Assembly: GCF_041956535.1 (NCBI RefSeq)
Contig: NW_027192199.1
Span: 186,001 to 250,000 of the forward strand
DNA length: 64,000 bases
From: Calcarisporiella thermophila CBS 279.70
Lineage: Eukaryota > Calcarisporiellomycota
Reading direction: 5' to 3'
Position numbers and translations under genes: made by a program
In this document: positions 48,273 through 56,928 of the stretch, one piece after another
How the letters are laid out: each line of letters opens with the position of its first letter
How positions within the stretch are numbered: the stretch's first letter is position 1
The notes under the pieces: generated by a model
The model's database searches: none
Told to the model about the DNA's origin: nothing
Seen by the model: only the letters and a program-made list of their open reading frames with translations

Positions 48273-49041
48273 ATGAAAAAAATTGTATTCATCGCCTTGT
48301 CGTCACTGGTAATGCTCTGCCAAGCCGTTCCTCTCCGTCGTGGAGTCGAATTGCAAGGGCTCTCTATTCCCGACGTGAACAACCTCCTTACGATGTAAGC
48401 AGCTTTTTTTTCGATTATCGTTATAATGATGAGTTTTGACTTGACCGCTTTCTTTTTCTGTTTCTTCTCATACTTATAGTAGGCCAAGTCAAGAGGCTGC
48501 TGCTGCTGCTCTTGCACCACAACCTCAAGCGCCGATGGCCGCCAATCTTGCTCAGCCAGTTGGTGCCTCAACCGCTCCTGCAGCTGAACCCAAACCCGAG
48601 CATCACCATCACCATCACTCGCATCACAAAGAGAACAAGAAGGGACGCAAAGTCGACAAACTTGCAGCTTATCGCGCCGCCACCATCGTGAAAAAAATCT
48701 CCGCTCAACCCGCCAAGTTTAACAGGAAGCGGCATGTCTTGATCATTCCTCCAGGTCAACTCGCGTACCAGGAATTCCAGAATGAGCACTCCCTTTTCCC
48801 AGTTCCTGAAAACGTCGAGGAAGAAAAGAAGGAAAAGAAGCGCGAGATTGAGAAGCGTGACGAAAAGCATCACAAGAAGAAGCACCACAAGTCCAATGCT
48901 GGTCGTGTCGCTCCAGCGACGGACCAGGCTGCTATCCAAGCCTCTGCGGTGGCCCCGGCCGCTGTTCCAGCAGCCCCGGCCGCTCCACCCGCCGATCAAT
49001 CCGGGCTACTGGGCGCGCTAACGAGCGGCCTGCATCTATAG
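48273..49041 (+). CDS. His/Lys-rich small secreted protein with dibasic sites
   Basis: Two exons, 48273-48394 and 48480-49041, encode 227 residues. The signal peptide MKKIVFIALSSLVMLCQA is followed by VPLRR, a dibasic processing site. The body has an Ala/Pro-rich part, then a His run (HHHHHHSHHKENKKGRK), FNRKRHVLIIPPGQLAYQEF, a Lys/Glu/Arg stretch with EKR and a second His/Lys cluster (HHKKKHHKS). The tail is Ala/Pro-rich and ends LLGALTSGLHL. No known domain was recognised. His clusters could bind metal ions, and the dibasic sites could release smaller peptides; both are inference. It lies in the same stretch as two other secreted precursors and shares their signal-then-dibasic layout. Confidence 0.72.
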
Positions 49042-50419
49042 TGGCTTATATGATTGGATTTGGTGTTCAAACAACCTTGAGATTTGAACGCATTTCTCGT
49101 TTGATCCAATATCTTCTTCAAGAGAAGGAGGGGGAAGGGGTGGTATAACGCATATAATCTTAATCCATATTATGGAATGGAATAGTAAAGTTTTTGTTAA
49201 TAATGCTTTGTTGTCTATCCTTCTTTTCTTATTTCTTTGCATTTTATTGTAACCTCTGGAACTATTTTTGCAATATCAAAACTGTCTTCATTATTCGATG
49301 TACAAAAAAAAAAGTAAACCTTGACATGAGGCTAATATAAACATCCAAGAAGCTATTAAAATTGACTAAAATTAGTTAGAGATCAAAGTCCGCCAAGCTT
49401 GATTAATAAAATTTTCTGCAGCCAAATATATTCTCCTGGAACGTGGAAATCCAAGAGGAACAAAGCTAATAAGTTACAGGGATAAATAAACATGCAAATG
49501 GGCCCCAGACTTTTCCTTTGCGATTTAAGATCAGGGTCCCTTGACTATGAGGTTATTTAGCGGCGTTACTTTGTAATTTACAATACATCTGCAAAAATAG
49601 TGACAACCAGTTACAAAAAACTTTTTGGAAATCAGTTGGATCAACCTTAGGTAAAGTCAGGAGAGGATTCCAGGCGCATGCCACAGCAACAACCTCATTT
49701 GTGTGTTTGTATCATAGCAACGTAGAGGGTACAAATACTAACACGGCGGGAAGCTTATTTCTTCAAGATCTATTTTCAAACCATAGTGGAAGAGGCCATA
49801 TCTAGTATAATTAAACATGTAAATTAATGTGCTTAGCTCTCCTTCGGAAAAAAGGGGCCTCTATGATCAGGGTGCAGTAATCGGCTAGGCCCAATAAGTT
49901 ATAGCAGAAAGAGTGCCTGATTTCCGACTTTAGGTTAATATGAAACATGAATAGAGGCGGCGTGAAAACAAAGGGAAAAAAAATCCTGGGACGATGCCCG
50001 GAAGGGAGAGTGGAGCCATACCAAAGCTAGAACTCTATTCCATAATAAAGAAAATATAATAACAGGGATCGACCTTTCACGGCTAAGATCAATCGAATGC
50101 AGGTATGATTTCGAAAAAATAAGAGTGTGCTATGCAGCCTGTTCTGTTTTAAATGCTCGGCATTCAATGGACGGCATTGTGTTAAATATAGATGAAAAAA
50201 GTATAGCAACTTAGGTTGAAAAATGCTATCAACAGGTTTAAAACGGTAGCTGTACCGCAAGTGAAATCGGATATAAAACGAGAGCATTATTCTTGGTTTC
50301 TCTTCTGGGTCTTCGCCTAAACAACTTTATATTTTCTACACACTCTCACTCCTTTTCATCCATACTTGATATCCCTCATTCTTTTGCATTAATATCCTTG
50401 CATTTTCATATCAGAAAAC
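49042..50419. other. 1.4 kb intergenic region
   Basis: No gene is seen. The right end contains the promoter and leader of the gene starting at 50420. Confidence 0.45.
50272..50278 (+). promoter_or_regulatory. TATA box of the RRTHS-repeat secreted protein
   Basis: TATAAAA lies 142 bases before the ATG at 50420, followed by a pyrimidine-rich leader. This is the same plan as the genes at 14.5 and 54.3 kb. Confidence 0.5.
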
Positions 50420-51598
50420 ATGCGTACTTTCATTCTTCTTACCTTGGCTTTTGTTGGATCTGTGCTGGCTGCTCCTGTCAACGATAATACCTCAGGGGGG
50501 GTGAGCCAACTCCCGAAAACGGTCGATCAACCCGCCGCCGTGAGCGGCTGCTCCAGCATTGCTGCTGATGGTCATGGAAAGCGCTCCTGCCGACGGACCT
50601 TGAGTAAAGCTGCTGAATTGCAAGAGGATAGTTCCGTTAAAGCCGCTCCGGAGCCGCCAGTGGGGGGCCCCACTGCTCCTGCCGGAGAATCCACAGGAAA
50701 GACTGTCAAGAAATCGGATGGACAGCCCGTTAATAAGAAAGCCACAACAAAAGCGGTGGATGACGCTGATTCTACCGCAGAGGCCGGAAAACCTTCAGAG
50801 GTAAAGCCTGACGTTCACGCAAAAGAAAAAGTTCCAGCAGCAACCCCAAAGGATCAAACGACCGAGGAAATAGCTAAAACCCCCCAGACTGGGAAGATTA
50901 CAAAAGGAACATCTCCGGAGGCAGTCACCGAAGGGAATGCCGTGATTCCTGGAACCGGAAATACTGCTGAAAGCAATATCGCCGCTCCGGGAGCGACTGG
51001 GGAACCGGAACAAAGTGAGGCCCCCCCAGCAGGCTTGGGTGGAGATTTGGAGCAGACTGAGGAACTGGAAAAGCGTGAAGAGCAGGAGGAGGATTCAACC
51101 GGTGAGCCAGTCACCCCTGTGACAAGTGGATCCGAGCAGACGGAGGGTGAGGCAGAGTTTCCGCACCTCCACCGGCGAACTCACTCGTCGAAGACTACGC
51201 AAGCAGGAGCACCAGCAGGCGCAGGAGCAGGAGCGGAGAAGGAGAAGGCAAAGGCCGACACTGAGAAGGCTGCTTCGGCTCCTAAAGATACTGCTACACT
51301 CCACCGACGAACTCACTCGTTGAACACTGCGGGAGCAGGAGCAGGAGCGGAGGAGAAGGCAAAGGCTGACGTTGAGAAGGCAAAGGCTGACACTGAGAAG
51401 GCTGCTTCGGTTCCTAAAAATACTGCTACGCTCCACCGGCGAACTCACTCGTCGAAGGCTACGGGAGCAGGAGCACCCGCAGGAGCAGGAGTAGGAGCCG
51501 GAGCGGAGAAGGAGAAGGCAAAGGCTGACACTGAGAAGGCTGCTTCGGTTCCTAAAGATGCTGCTACGCCCAATGAGCCTAAGTCGCAGGGGCAGTAA
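50420..51598 (+). CDS. secreted repeat protein with HRRTHS units
   Basis: This is a single exon of 392 residues. A signal peptide (MRTFILLTLAFVGSVLA) leads to APVNDNTSGG. A small Cys-containing segment follows with dibasic GKRSCRRTL, then a long Lys/Glu/Thr/Ala-rich region with EKREEQEE. The C-terminal third, about residues 250-390, has three repeats. Each starts with LHRRTHS, followed by an Ala/Gly-rich spacer (AGAPAGAGAGAE), a charged helix (KAKADTEKAAS) and PKDTAT. The RR before THS is a likely Kex2 site and would release peptides beginning THS. No known domain was recognised. Copies differ in length by insertion of extra KAKADVEKAKAD-type segments, suggesting recent repeat slippage. It is probably secreted or in the cell wall. 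Confidence 0.72.
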   Translation: MRTFILLTLAFVGSVLAAPVNDNTSGGVSQLPKTVDQPAAVSGCSSIAADGHGKRSCRRTLSKAAELQEDSSVKAAPEPPVGGPTAPAGESTGKTVKKSDGQPVNKKATTKAVDDADSTAEAGKPSEVKPDVHAKEKVPAATPKDQTTEEIAKTPQTGKITKGTSPEAVTEGNAVIPGTGNTAESNIAAPGATGEPEQSEAPPAGLGGDLEQTEELEKREEQEEDSTGEPVTPVTSGSEQTEGEAEFPHLHRRTHSSKTTQAGAPAGAGAGAEKEKAKADTEKAASAPKDTATLHRRTHSLNTAGAGAGAEEKAKADVEKAKADTEKAASVPKNTATLHRRTHSSKATGAGAPAGAGVGAGAEKEKAKADTEKAASVPKDAATPNEPKSQGQ

Positions 51599-52202
51599 AT
51601 TAATTTTATATCCTAATTATTGCTTGTGGCCTTCATGTCCAAGAAATCAATGAAGTTGTCTGGTTTATCGGGAACCATCTCTTTTTTATACCTAAACCTT
51701 AGATCCAGGAAATTGAAACCCAATTTGCTTAAAATCTATGTAAGATAAAACTAATAGCTCATCAAGCCAAAATAAGTCACTAGTTAATAACAAGGAAAGT
51801 TTTTGAACTTTTGTAAACATAAACTTTAGAAGAGGGACATTTGTTGTAACCATAAAATGTGTGCAATGGAGTGGCTGATGATACTCACAGAGTAACTTTA
51901 TCATGATTAATACAGGCTTGACGCAAAACAGTGCTCAATGATTGCCCACAAAGTTCATTATAGAGAGAAATAAAGCTGTTACAGCCATTGAGTTCCAAAT
52001 TGGAAGATTGGAAGATTTAAATCTGGTATGGCGGGGATGAATATATGGAGTAGCAACATAGAAATGCAGCCTTCATTTTACGCGTTGTATATAGGGTTCG
52101 TTAATGGATGAATGTAGAGTTGTTTAGACTATCCTACATCGACGCGATGGGAGCCATTTGGCTTGGTATTTTATTATGCTTGTGGGAAAAAATGGATAGA
52201 AT
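51599..52202. other. intergenic region
   Basis: No gene is seen. It is a convergent 3' region, AT-rich. Confidence 0.4.
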
Positions 52203-52685
52203 TTATCTGCGATGTATTCGTCTAAATAGCTTGAGTAACTTATACATTGACCCTGCTTGTTCACTATCTTTAGTGCAATCATCCATTGCGTAAGAAGGGG
52301 GATTTATATCGATCTGTACAGTTTGCTCATCCTCCTCGCTGTCATTCAAAACGGCGGGGGGTGGGGGACTAAGCCTATATAATTCCTCGAGCACTTGCTC
52401 TGAGATTATCCGCACCTGCGACTCTGATAAGCTTCCCGACGTTTCATTGACTTCGCCATAGGCTGGAAGTAATTCCTTATCGTGTTCGTTCTCGGATGCC
52501 TCTCTGTTGCTTTGAACCTCTTGCATTCGTGTCCGAACGCGTGCTGCTAATGAGTTGAGAATCTGGCGTTTTTTGACAAGTCGGAGGTGTAGATAGCAAG
52601 ATATTATCAAAACAATGAATCCCATGCCTGCCCCGATGGATACGGCCGTCACGAACTGGGTGGGAATGGCAGAGGAGCTGCTCAT
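52203..52685 (-). CDS. small single-pass membrane protein with PPxY motif
   Basis: This is a single exon of 160 residues. A short Ser-rich N-terminus precedes one membrane segment (VTAVSIGAGMGFIVLIISCY, about residues 12-31). A basic patch then suggests that the rest is cytosolic. The tail has LLPAYGEV, a helical EQVLEELYRL, a Pro run, an acidic stretch (DSEEDEQT) and NPPSYAMDD. PPSY fits the PPxY motif bound by WW domains of Rsp5/Nedd4 ubiquitin ligases, so the protein may be an Rsp5 adaptor or substrate at a membrane. No family was recognised beyond this. It lies between two secreted-precursor genes on the opposite strand. Confidence 0.6.
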   Translation of the reverse strand: MSSSSAIPTQFVTAVSIGAGMGFIVLIISCYLHLRLVKKRQILNSLAARVRTRMQEVQSNREASENEHDKELLPAYGEVNETSGSLSESQVRIISEQVLEELYRLSPPPPAVLNDSEEDEQTVQIDINPPSYAMDDCTKDSEQAGSMYKLLKLFRRIHRR

Positions 52686-54129
52686 AGATAAGGATGCGCG
52701 TGAAAATGGAGGATGCCGGTTGAATATAGATGAGATCGCCCAGACCGTTTAACCGGGAGGGAATTGGCGACTATATATATGAGGTGTTTGGGGTTGCAAT
52801 GTACATTGGATTTGCAAATTTTGGATGATGCCAGAATCTACTGATACGGATTATGAGGAGTTGGATTACTAAAGAATGTGCCGCATTAAGGTTGTATGGC
52901 TTGGAGAGACTTCAAATCCTGAGTCGATAGCTTGACACATTGTTACGTGGAAGAATGAGGCTTGGACCCTCTCATTTGTCGCAAATACATGGCCATTTGG
53001 TCGCCAATGCAAGATTTTACCAAAATGAATTCGTTGACCAAAGAGTCTATTCTTGGCGTCATTGCTCGATTGTCAGGTAAAATGGTGCACTTTCTTGCCA
53101 GTCAAAATGGCCAGAAGCTGCCTGCTTTTAGTAGAACGAAAATTCCTGTCGAGGTGGGCATTGGTTCTTGATCCTTATTTGTCATCCCCACATTCTGAAA
53201 TTCAGGATGAAATCAGGTGCCCACTACTGAATAGAGTAATATTATTAGTATATTTGTCTTAAACAATAGGTCTAAAATGGTCTCTGTGGATGATTTAAGC
53301 TTCCTAATACAATTTCATTGGTTTTGCCCATGAATCATTGGCGACAAGAGGAAATGCATTGCCATTTTACTCTGAAGATGGTGATCAAACTGAGTCCCTG
53401 CTCTATTTTTTTTAGAGAATCAGGTCGCTGTGAAATTACTTTTGACATGTTTAACTCCTCTCCATCCGCTATGACTGCTTATCTGCGCTGGTGGCTATAA
53501 TTTTACTAACGCGTAGAAGGTGGATTTGTATTTACGATTGTCTCTTCCAAGAGTGCCAATAGATGTTTTCTAGCACTCCTGTAGAGCACAAAGGGATGCT
53601 AAGGATTAAATAAGGAAATTTCATCTAATTGTGGGTCGAGTTATAGAGCTGACGTCTCCTGTTGGCTCCAATCTGCTTATCTTATGATTGAGCAGATTCG
53701 AGCATTGCGTACATTAAGTATATTTTATATGCACAGCAAAGACGCAGCCTGAAGACGTCATTCGATGTGAGCCTGGAAAATCGAAATCTCGATTTCACTT
53801 AAAGGTAGCATCCAATTGCGCTTGGATCAAGGCTGGTTAGGGAAGGATCTCCTTAAGGTCAAAGCTCCCAATTATATTATTTTTTTGTCCTCTCACTTGC
53901 ACAGACACACTTCTCCCCCCCTTTTTTTTCTATTAAACTAGCTAAGGAAACCCTGTAGTTTCCTTTGCCGATGATGCTTTTTGTCACCCAGCGATCTTCG
54001 CAGCTGGATGCGTATGATTGCCACATCCGAAGCCTGGTTTGGATGATAGTATTACGGAAGATCGTGCACTGTCCTTGCTGCCTTGTCAAGAGCACATAAA
54101 GTGTTGGTAAATGCATCTTAGGAACTCGA

Positions 54130-54137
54130 TATAAAAA
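54130..54137 (+). promoter_or_regulatory. TATA box of the 12-repeat precursor
   Basis: TATAAAAA lies 216 bases before the ATG at 54346. The leader in between is pyrimidine- and CA-rich and ends in a (TCT)9 tract. A strong TATA box suggests a highly or conditionally expressed gene. Confidence 0.5.
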
Positions 54138-54304
54138 GAGTGCCCATTTCCCGCGAGAATAAGACTTCTTCACACATCTCCCATCTCCCATATTCAACTC
54201 CATTGCAAACAGCAACCACATCCACCTCCCATTTTCTTTTCTTTTTCCAATTCTTCCTATCCAATATCTCCTATACACTCCACATTTTGCTTTCCTCTTA
54301 CACA

Positions 54305-54331
54305 TCTTCTTCTTCTTCTTCTTCTTCTTCT
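54305..54331 (+). repeat. (TCT)9 microsatellite in the leader
   Basis: Nine TCT units lie just before the ATG of the repeat precursor at 54346. Such tracts vary in length between strains and could be tested as a marker. Confidence 0.85.
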
Positions 54332-54345
54332 AACCAACCAACTCC

Positions 54346-56928
54346 ATGAGGAATTTGGCCTTCATCATCGGCCTTATCGGCCTTGCCAATCTTCCCCTGC
54401 TTCAAAGTGCACCTCTCCGTGAAAAACGCGCCGCTGACATGTCTTTTGGATCCATCTCCTCACCAGCCCAGGCGGTCGACTCTGAGGAGGGGGCCTATGA
54501 TGAGACTAGGCTACCCAAAACTCGGGGAAGGCTTTGGAAACGTGGTTTAATCGACGGTACGCTCAACAATCCCCACATTATCGACCACGTCTCCGCACTC
54601 GACACCAACATCAACTCCGACCCTCAGACGAGCGAAAATAACAATGCGAATACCCGCGCTGATGGATGCCTCAACAACGCCATCGGCCAGCACCAAAAGC
54701 GCCATGGTATGTGCAGGCGTAAAGTCGAAGGTACGGTGAAAGCGCCTGAGCAAGAAAACGAAAAGCGTGGGCTACTGGATGGATCTGCAAACAATCCTCA
54801 TGTCATCGATCATATCTCTGCACTCAACTCCAACATCAACTCCGACCCTCAGACGAGCGAGAACAACAATGCAAACACGCGTTCCGACGGCTGCCTCAAC
54901 CATGCCATTGGCCAACACCAAAAACGCCATGGAATGTGTCGCCGCTCAACTCCCGAGGCCAACAAGGAGAAGGCCACGGAGGAGAAGCAGGAGAAGCGTG
55001 GGTTGTTGGATGGATCTGCGAACAATCCTCATGTCATCGATCATGTCTCTGCACTCAACTCCAACATCAACTCCGACCCTCAGACGAGTGAACAAAACAA
55101 TGCAAATACGCGTTCAGAGGGATGTCTCAATCACTCCACTGGACAACATCAAAAACGCCATGGAATGTGCCGCCGTGCAGCTACCGACAGCAACAGGGAG
55201 AAAGTCGTGGAGGAACAACAACAACAAGAGAAGCGTGGATTATTGGATGGGTCAGCGAACAACCTTCATGCCGTTGATCATGTCTCCGCACTCAACACTA
55301 ACATCAACTCGGATCCGCAAACCAGCGAAAACAACAATGCAAACACACGCGCAGATGGATGTCTCAACAACGCAATTGGTCAGCATCAGAAACGCCATGG
55401 AATGTGCCGCCGTTCTCACAACAACACCAACCCCAACACTAGCGCCAAGAAAGAAAGCACCAAGAAGGAGAGCGAGAAGGTCGTGGAAGAGAAGCAGGCG
55501 AAGCAGGAAAAGCAGGAAAAGCAGGAAAAGCAGGAAAAGCAGGAAAAGCAGGAAAAGCGCGGGCTCTTGGATGGTTCAGCCAACAATCTTCATGCCGTGG
55601 ACCATGTCTCTGCACTTAACACCAACATCAACTCCGATCCTCAGACGAGTGAAAACAACAACGCAAACACCCGAGCGGATGGATGCCTCAACAATGCCAT
55701 CGGCCAACACCAGAAGCGCCATGGGATGTGCCGACGAGCCACCACCGAGCAACCCAAGGTAGAGGCGGTGGAAGAGCACGAGAAGCGCGGGGTTTTGGAT
55801 GGGTCCGCCAACAATCTGCAGTTGATCGACCACGTCTCGGCTCTCAACACCAACATCAACTCGGATCCCCAGACGACGGAGAATACCAACTCAAATACCC
55901 GTGCGGACGGCTGCCTCAACAACGCGGTGGGTCAGCATCAAAAGCGCCATGGCATGTGCCGACGTGGACTTGTGGATGGCTCGGCCAACAACCTGCAGCT
56001 GGTGGACCATGTCAAGGCTCTCGACACCAACATCAACTCGGATCCTCAGGTCGCCGAGAACACCAACGCCAACACTCGTGCTGAAGGCAAGGGAAACAAT
56101 GCGATCGGTGAACACCAAAAGCGCGGGCTCCTCGATGGGACACTGAACAACTTGCAACTGATCGACCACATCACCGCTCTTGACACCAATATCAATTCCG
56201 ACCCGCAGGTCGCCGAGAACACCAACTCCAACACTCGCTCTGATGGATGCTTAAACAACGCGATTGGTGAACACCAGAAGCGGACATGTCGCCGTGGCCT
56301 GGTCGATGGCACATTGAACAACCTCCAACTCCTTGATCATATCGATATTTTGACGACCAACATTAACTCTGATCCCCAAGTTGCGGAGAACACCAACTCC
56401 AACACGCGTTCCGACGGCACCCTTAATCATGCTATCGGCGAGCACCAAAAGCGTGGTCTATTGGATGGTTCTGCGAACAATCCTCATGTCATTGACCATG
56501 TCTCTGCACTCGACACCAACATCAACTCCGATCCACAAACTGCAGAAAGCAACAATGCCAACACTCGATCATCAGGTAAACTGAATCACGCCACCGGACA
56601 ACATTCGCGACGTGGGCTTCTCGATGGGACTCTGGGACAACCTCACATCATCGATCATGTAGACTTACTCAACACGCTCATCAACTCGAATCCGCAGAAG
56701 ACCGAGAACAACAATGCCAACTCACGCGCAGACGGGAAACTTAACAATGCCGTAGGTCAACACCAGCGCCGTGGGCTTCTTGATGGGACACTAGACAATC
56801 CGCACATCATCGATCATATCGGCCTTCTTAACACCAATATTAATTCCGATCCGCAGACGTCAGAAAACAATAACGCAAATACGCGCGCAGATGGCAAGCT
56901 CAACAATGCAATTGGACAGCATCAGTAA
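54346..56928 (+). CDS. secreted precursor of twelve tandem 51-residue Kex2-released peptides
   Basis: This is a single exon of 860 residues. A signal peptide (MRNLAFIIGLIGLANLPLL) is followed by QSAPLREKR and a short pro-region to LWKR. Twelve units follow, each exactly 51 residues, starting G(L/V)(L/I/V)DG and ending G(Q/E)HQ (QHS in unit 10). Invariant positions include D4, G5, D14, H15, N24, S25, P27, Q28, E31, R38, G41 and H50. Every unit but the last is followed by KR or RR, the Kex2 cleavage pair. The last unit stops exactly at GQHQ. Units 1-6 and 8 have Cys at position 42 and are followed by a mini-peptide, HGMC or TC, then RR. Units 2-6 are also preceded by charged spacers of 14-46 residues. 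No N-terminal domain or enzyme motif is present. No family was recognised. The design resembles Ustilago repellents and yeast alpha-factor precursors. Confidence 0.9.
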   Translation: MRNLAFIIGLIGLANLPLLQSAPLREKRAADMSFGSISSPAQAVDSEEGAYDETRLPKTRGRLWKRGLIDGTLNNPHIIDHVSALDTNINSDPQTSENNNANTRADGCLNNAIGQHQKRHGMCRRKVEGTVKAPEQENEKRGLLDGSANNPHVIDHISALNSNINSDPQTSENNNANTRSDGCLNHAIGQHQKRHGMCRRSTPEANKEKATEEKQEKRGLLDGSANNPHVIDHVSALNSNINSDPQTSEQNNANTRSEGCLNHSTGQHQKRHGMCRRAATDSNREKVVEEQQQQEKRGLLDGSANNLHAVDHVSALNTNINSDPQTSENNNANTRADGCLNNAIGQHQKRHGMCRRSHNNTNPNTSAKKESTKKESEKVVEEKQAKQEKQEKQEKQEKQEKQEKRGLLDGSANNLHAVDHVSALNTNINSDPQTSENNNANTRADGCLNNAIGQHQKRHGMCRRATTEQPKVEAVEEHEKRGVLDGSANNLQLIDHVSALNTNINSDPQTTENTNSNTRADGCLNNAVGQHQKRHGMCRRGLVDGSANNLQLVDHVKALDTNINSDPQVAENTNANTRAEGKGNNAIGEHQKRGLLDGTLNNLQLIDHITALDTNINSDPQVAENTNSNTRSDGCLNNAIGEHQKRTCRRGLVDGTLNNLQLLDHIDILTTNINSDPQVAENTNSNTRSDGTLNHAIGEHQKRGLLDGSANNPHVIDHVSALDTNINSDPQTAESNNANTRSSGKLNHATGQHSRRGLLDGTLGQPHIIDHVDLLNTLINSNPQKTENNNANSRADGKLNNAVGQHQRRGLLDGTLDNPHIIDHIGLLNTNINSDPQTSENNNANTRADGKLNNAIGQHQ
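54544..56925 (+). repeat. array of twelve 153-base coding repeats
   Basis: Unit starts lie after WKR at 54544 and then after each dibasic site. Repeat cores keep an exact length of 51 codons with no indel, while spacers between the first six units vary. Codons differ between copies at many third positions, so the array is not a very recent expansion, although units 4 and 5 are identical in protein sequence. Confidence 0.9.
55501..55554 (+). repeat. six-copy 9-base minisatellite (Lys-Gln-Glu) in a spacer
   Basis: The unit AAGCAGGAA is repeated six times in frame within the spacer between units 4 and 5, ending at the KR of the next cleavage site. It is nearly perfect, unlike the 51-residue units, so this spacer has expanded recently and its length looks unconstrained. 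Confidence 0.9.

Larger units (their letters stand above)
52686..54345. other. intergenic region, promoter of the repeat precursor
   Basis: No gene is seen in about 1.66 kb. The right end, 54130-54345, is the promoter and a CT/CA-rich leader of the 12-repeat precursor. Confidence 0.45.

Noticed and set aside
54767-55762. long alternative frame over the repeat precursor (331 residues, plus strand)
   Set aside because: It is a shadow of the repeated real frame. The repeat DNA keeps a second frame open and has no signal peptide or conserved spacing of its own.
54346-56928. hydrophobin or chaplin family for the 51-residue units
   Set aside because: Hydrophobins need eight cysteines and chaplins have a different hydrophobic core. 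The units have at most one Cys and an Asn-rich second half.
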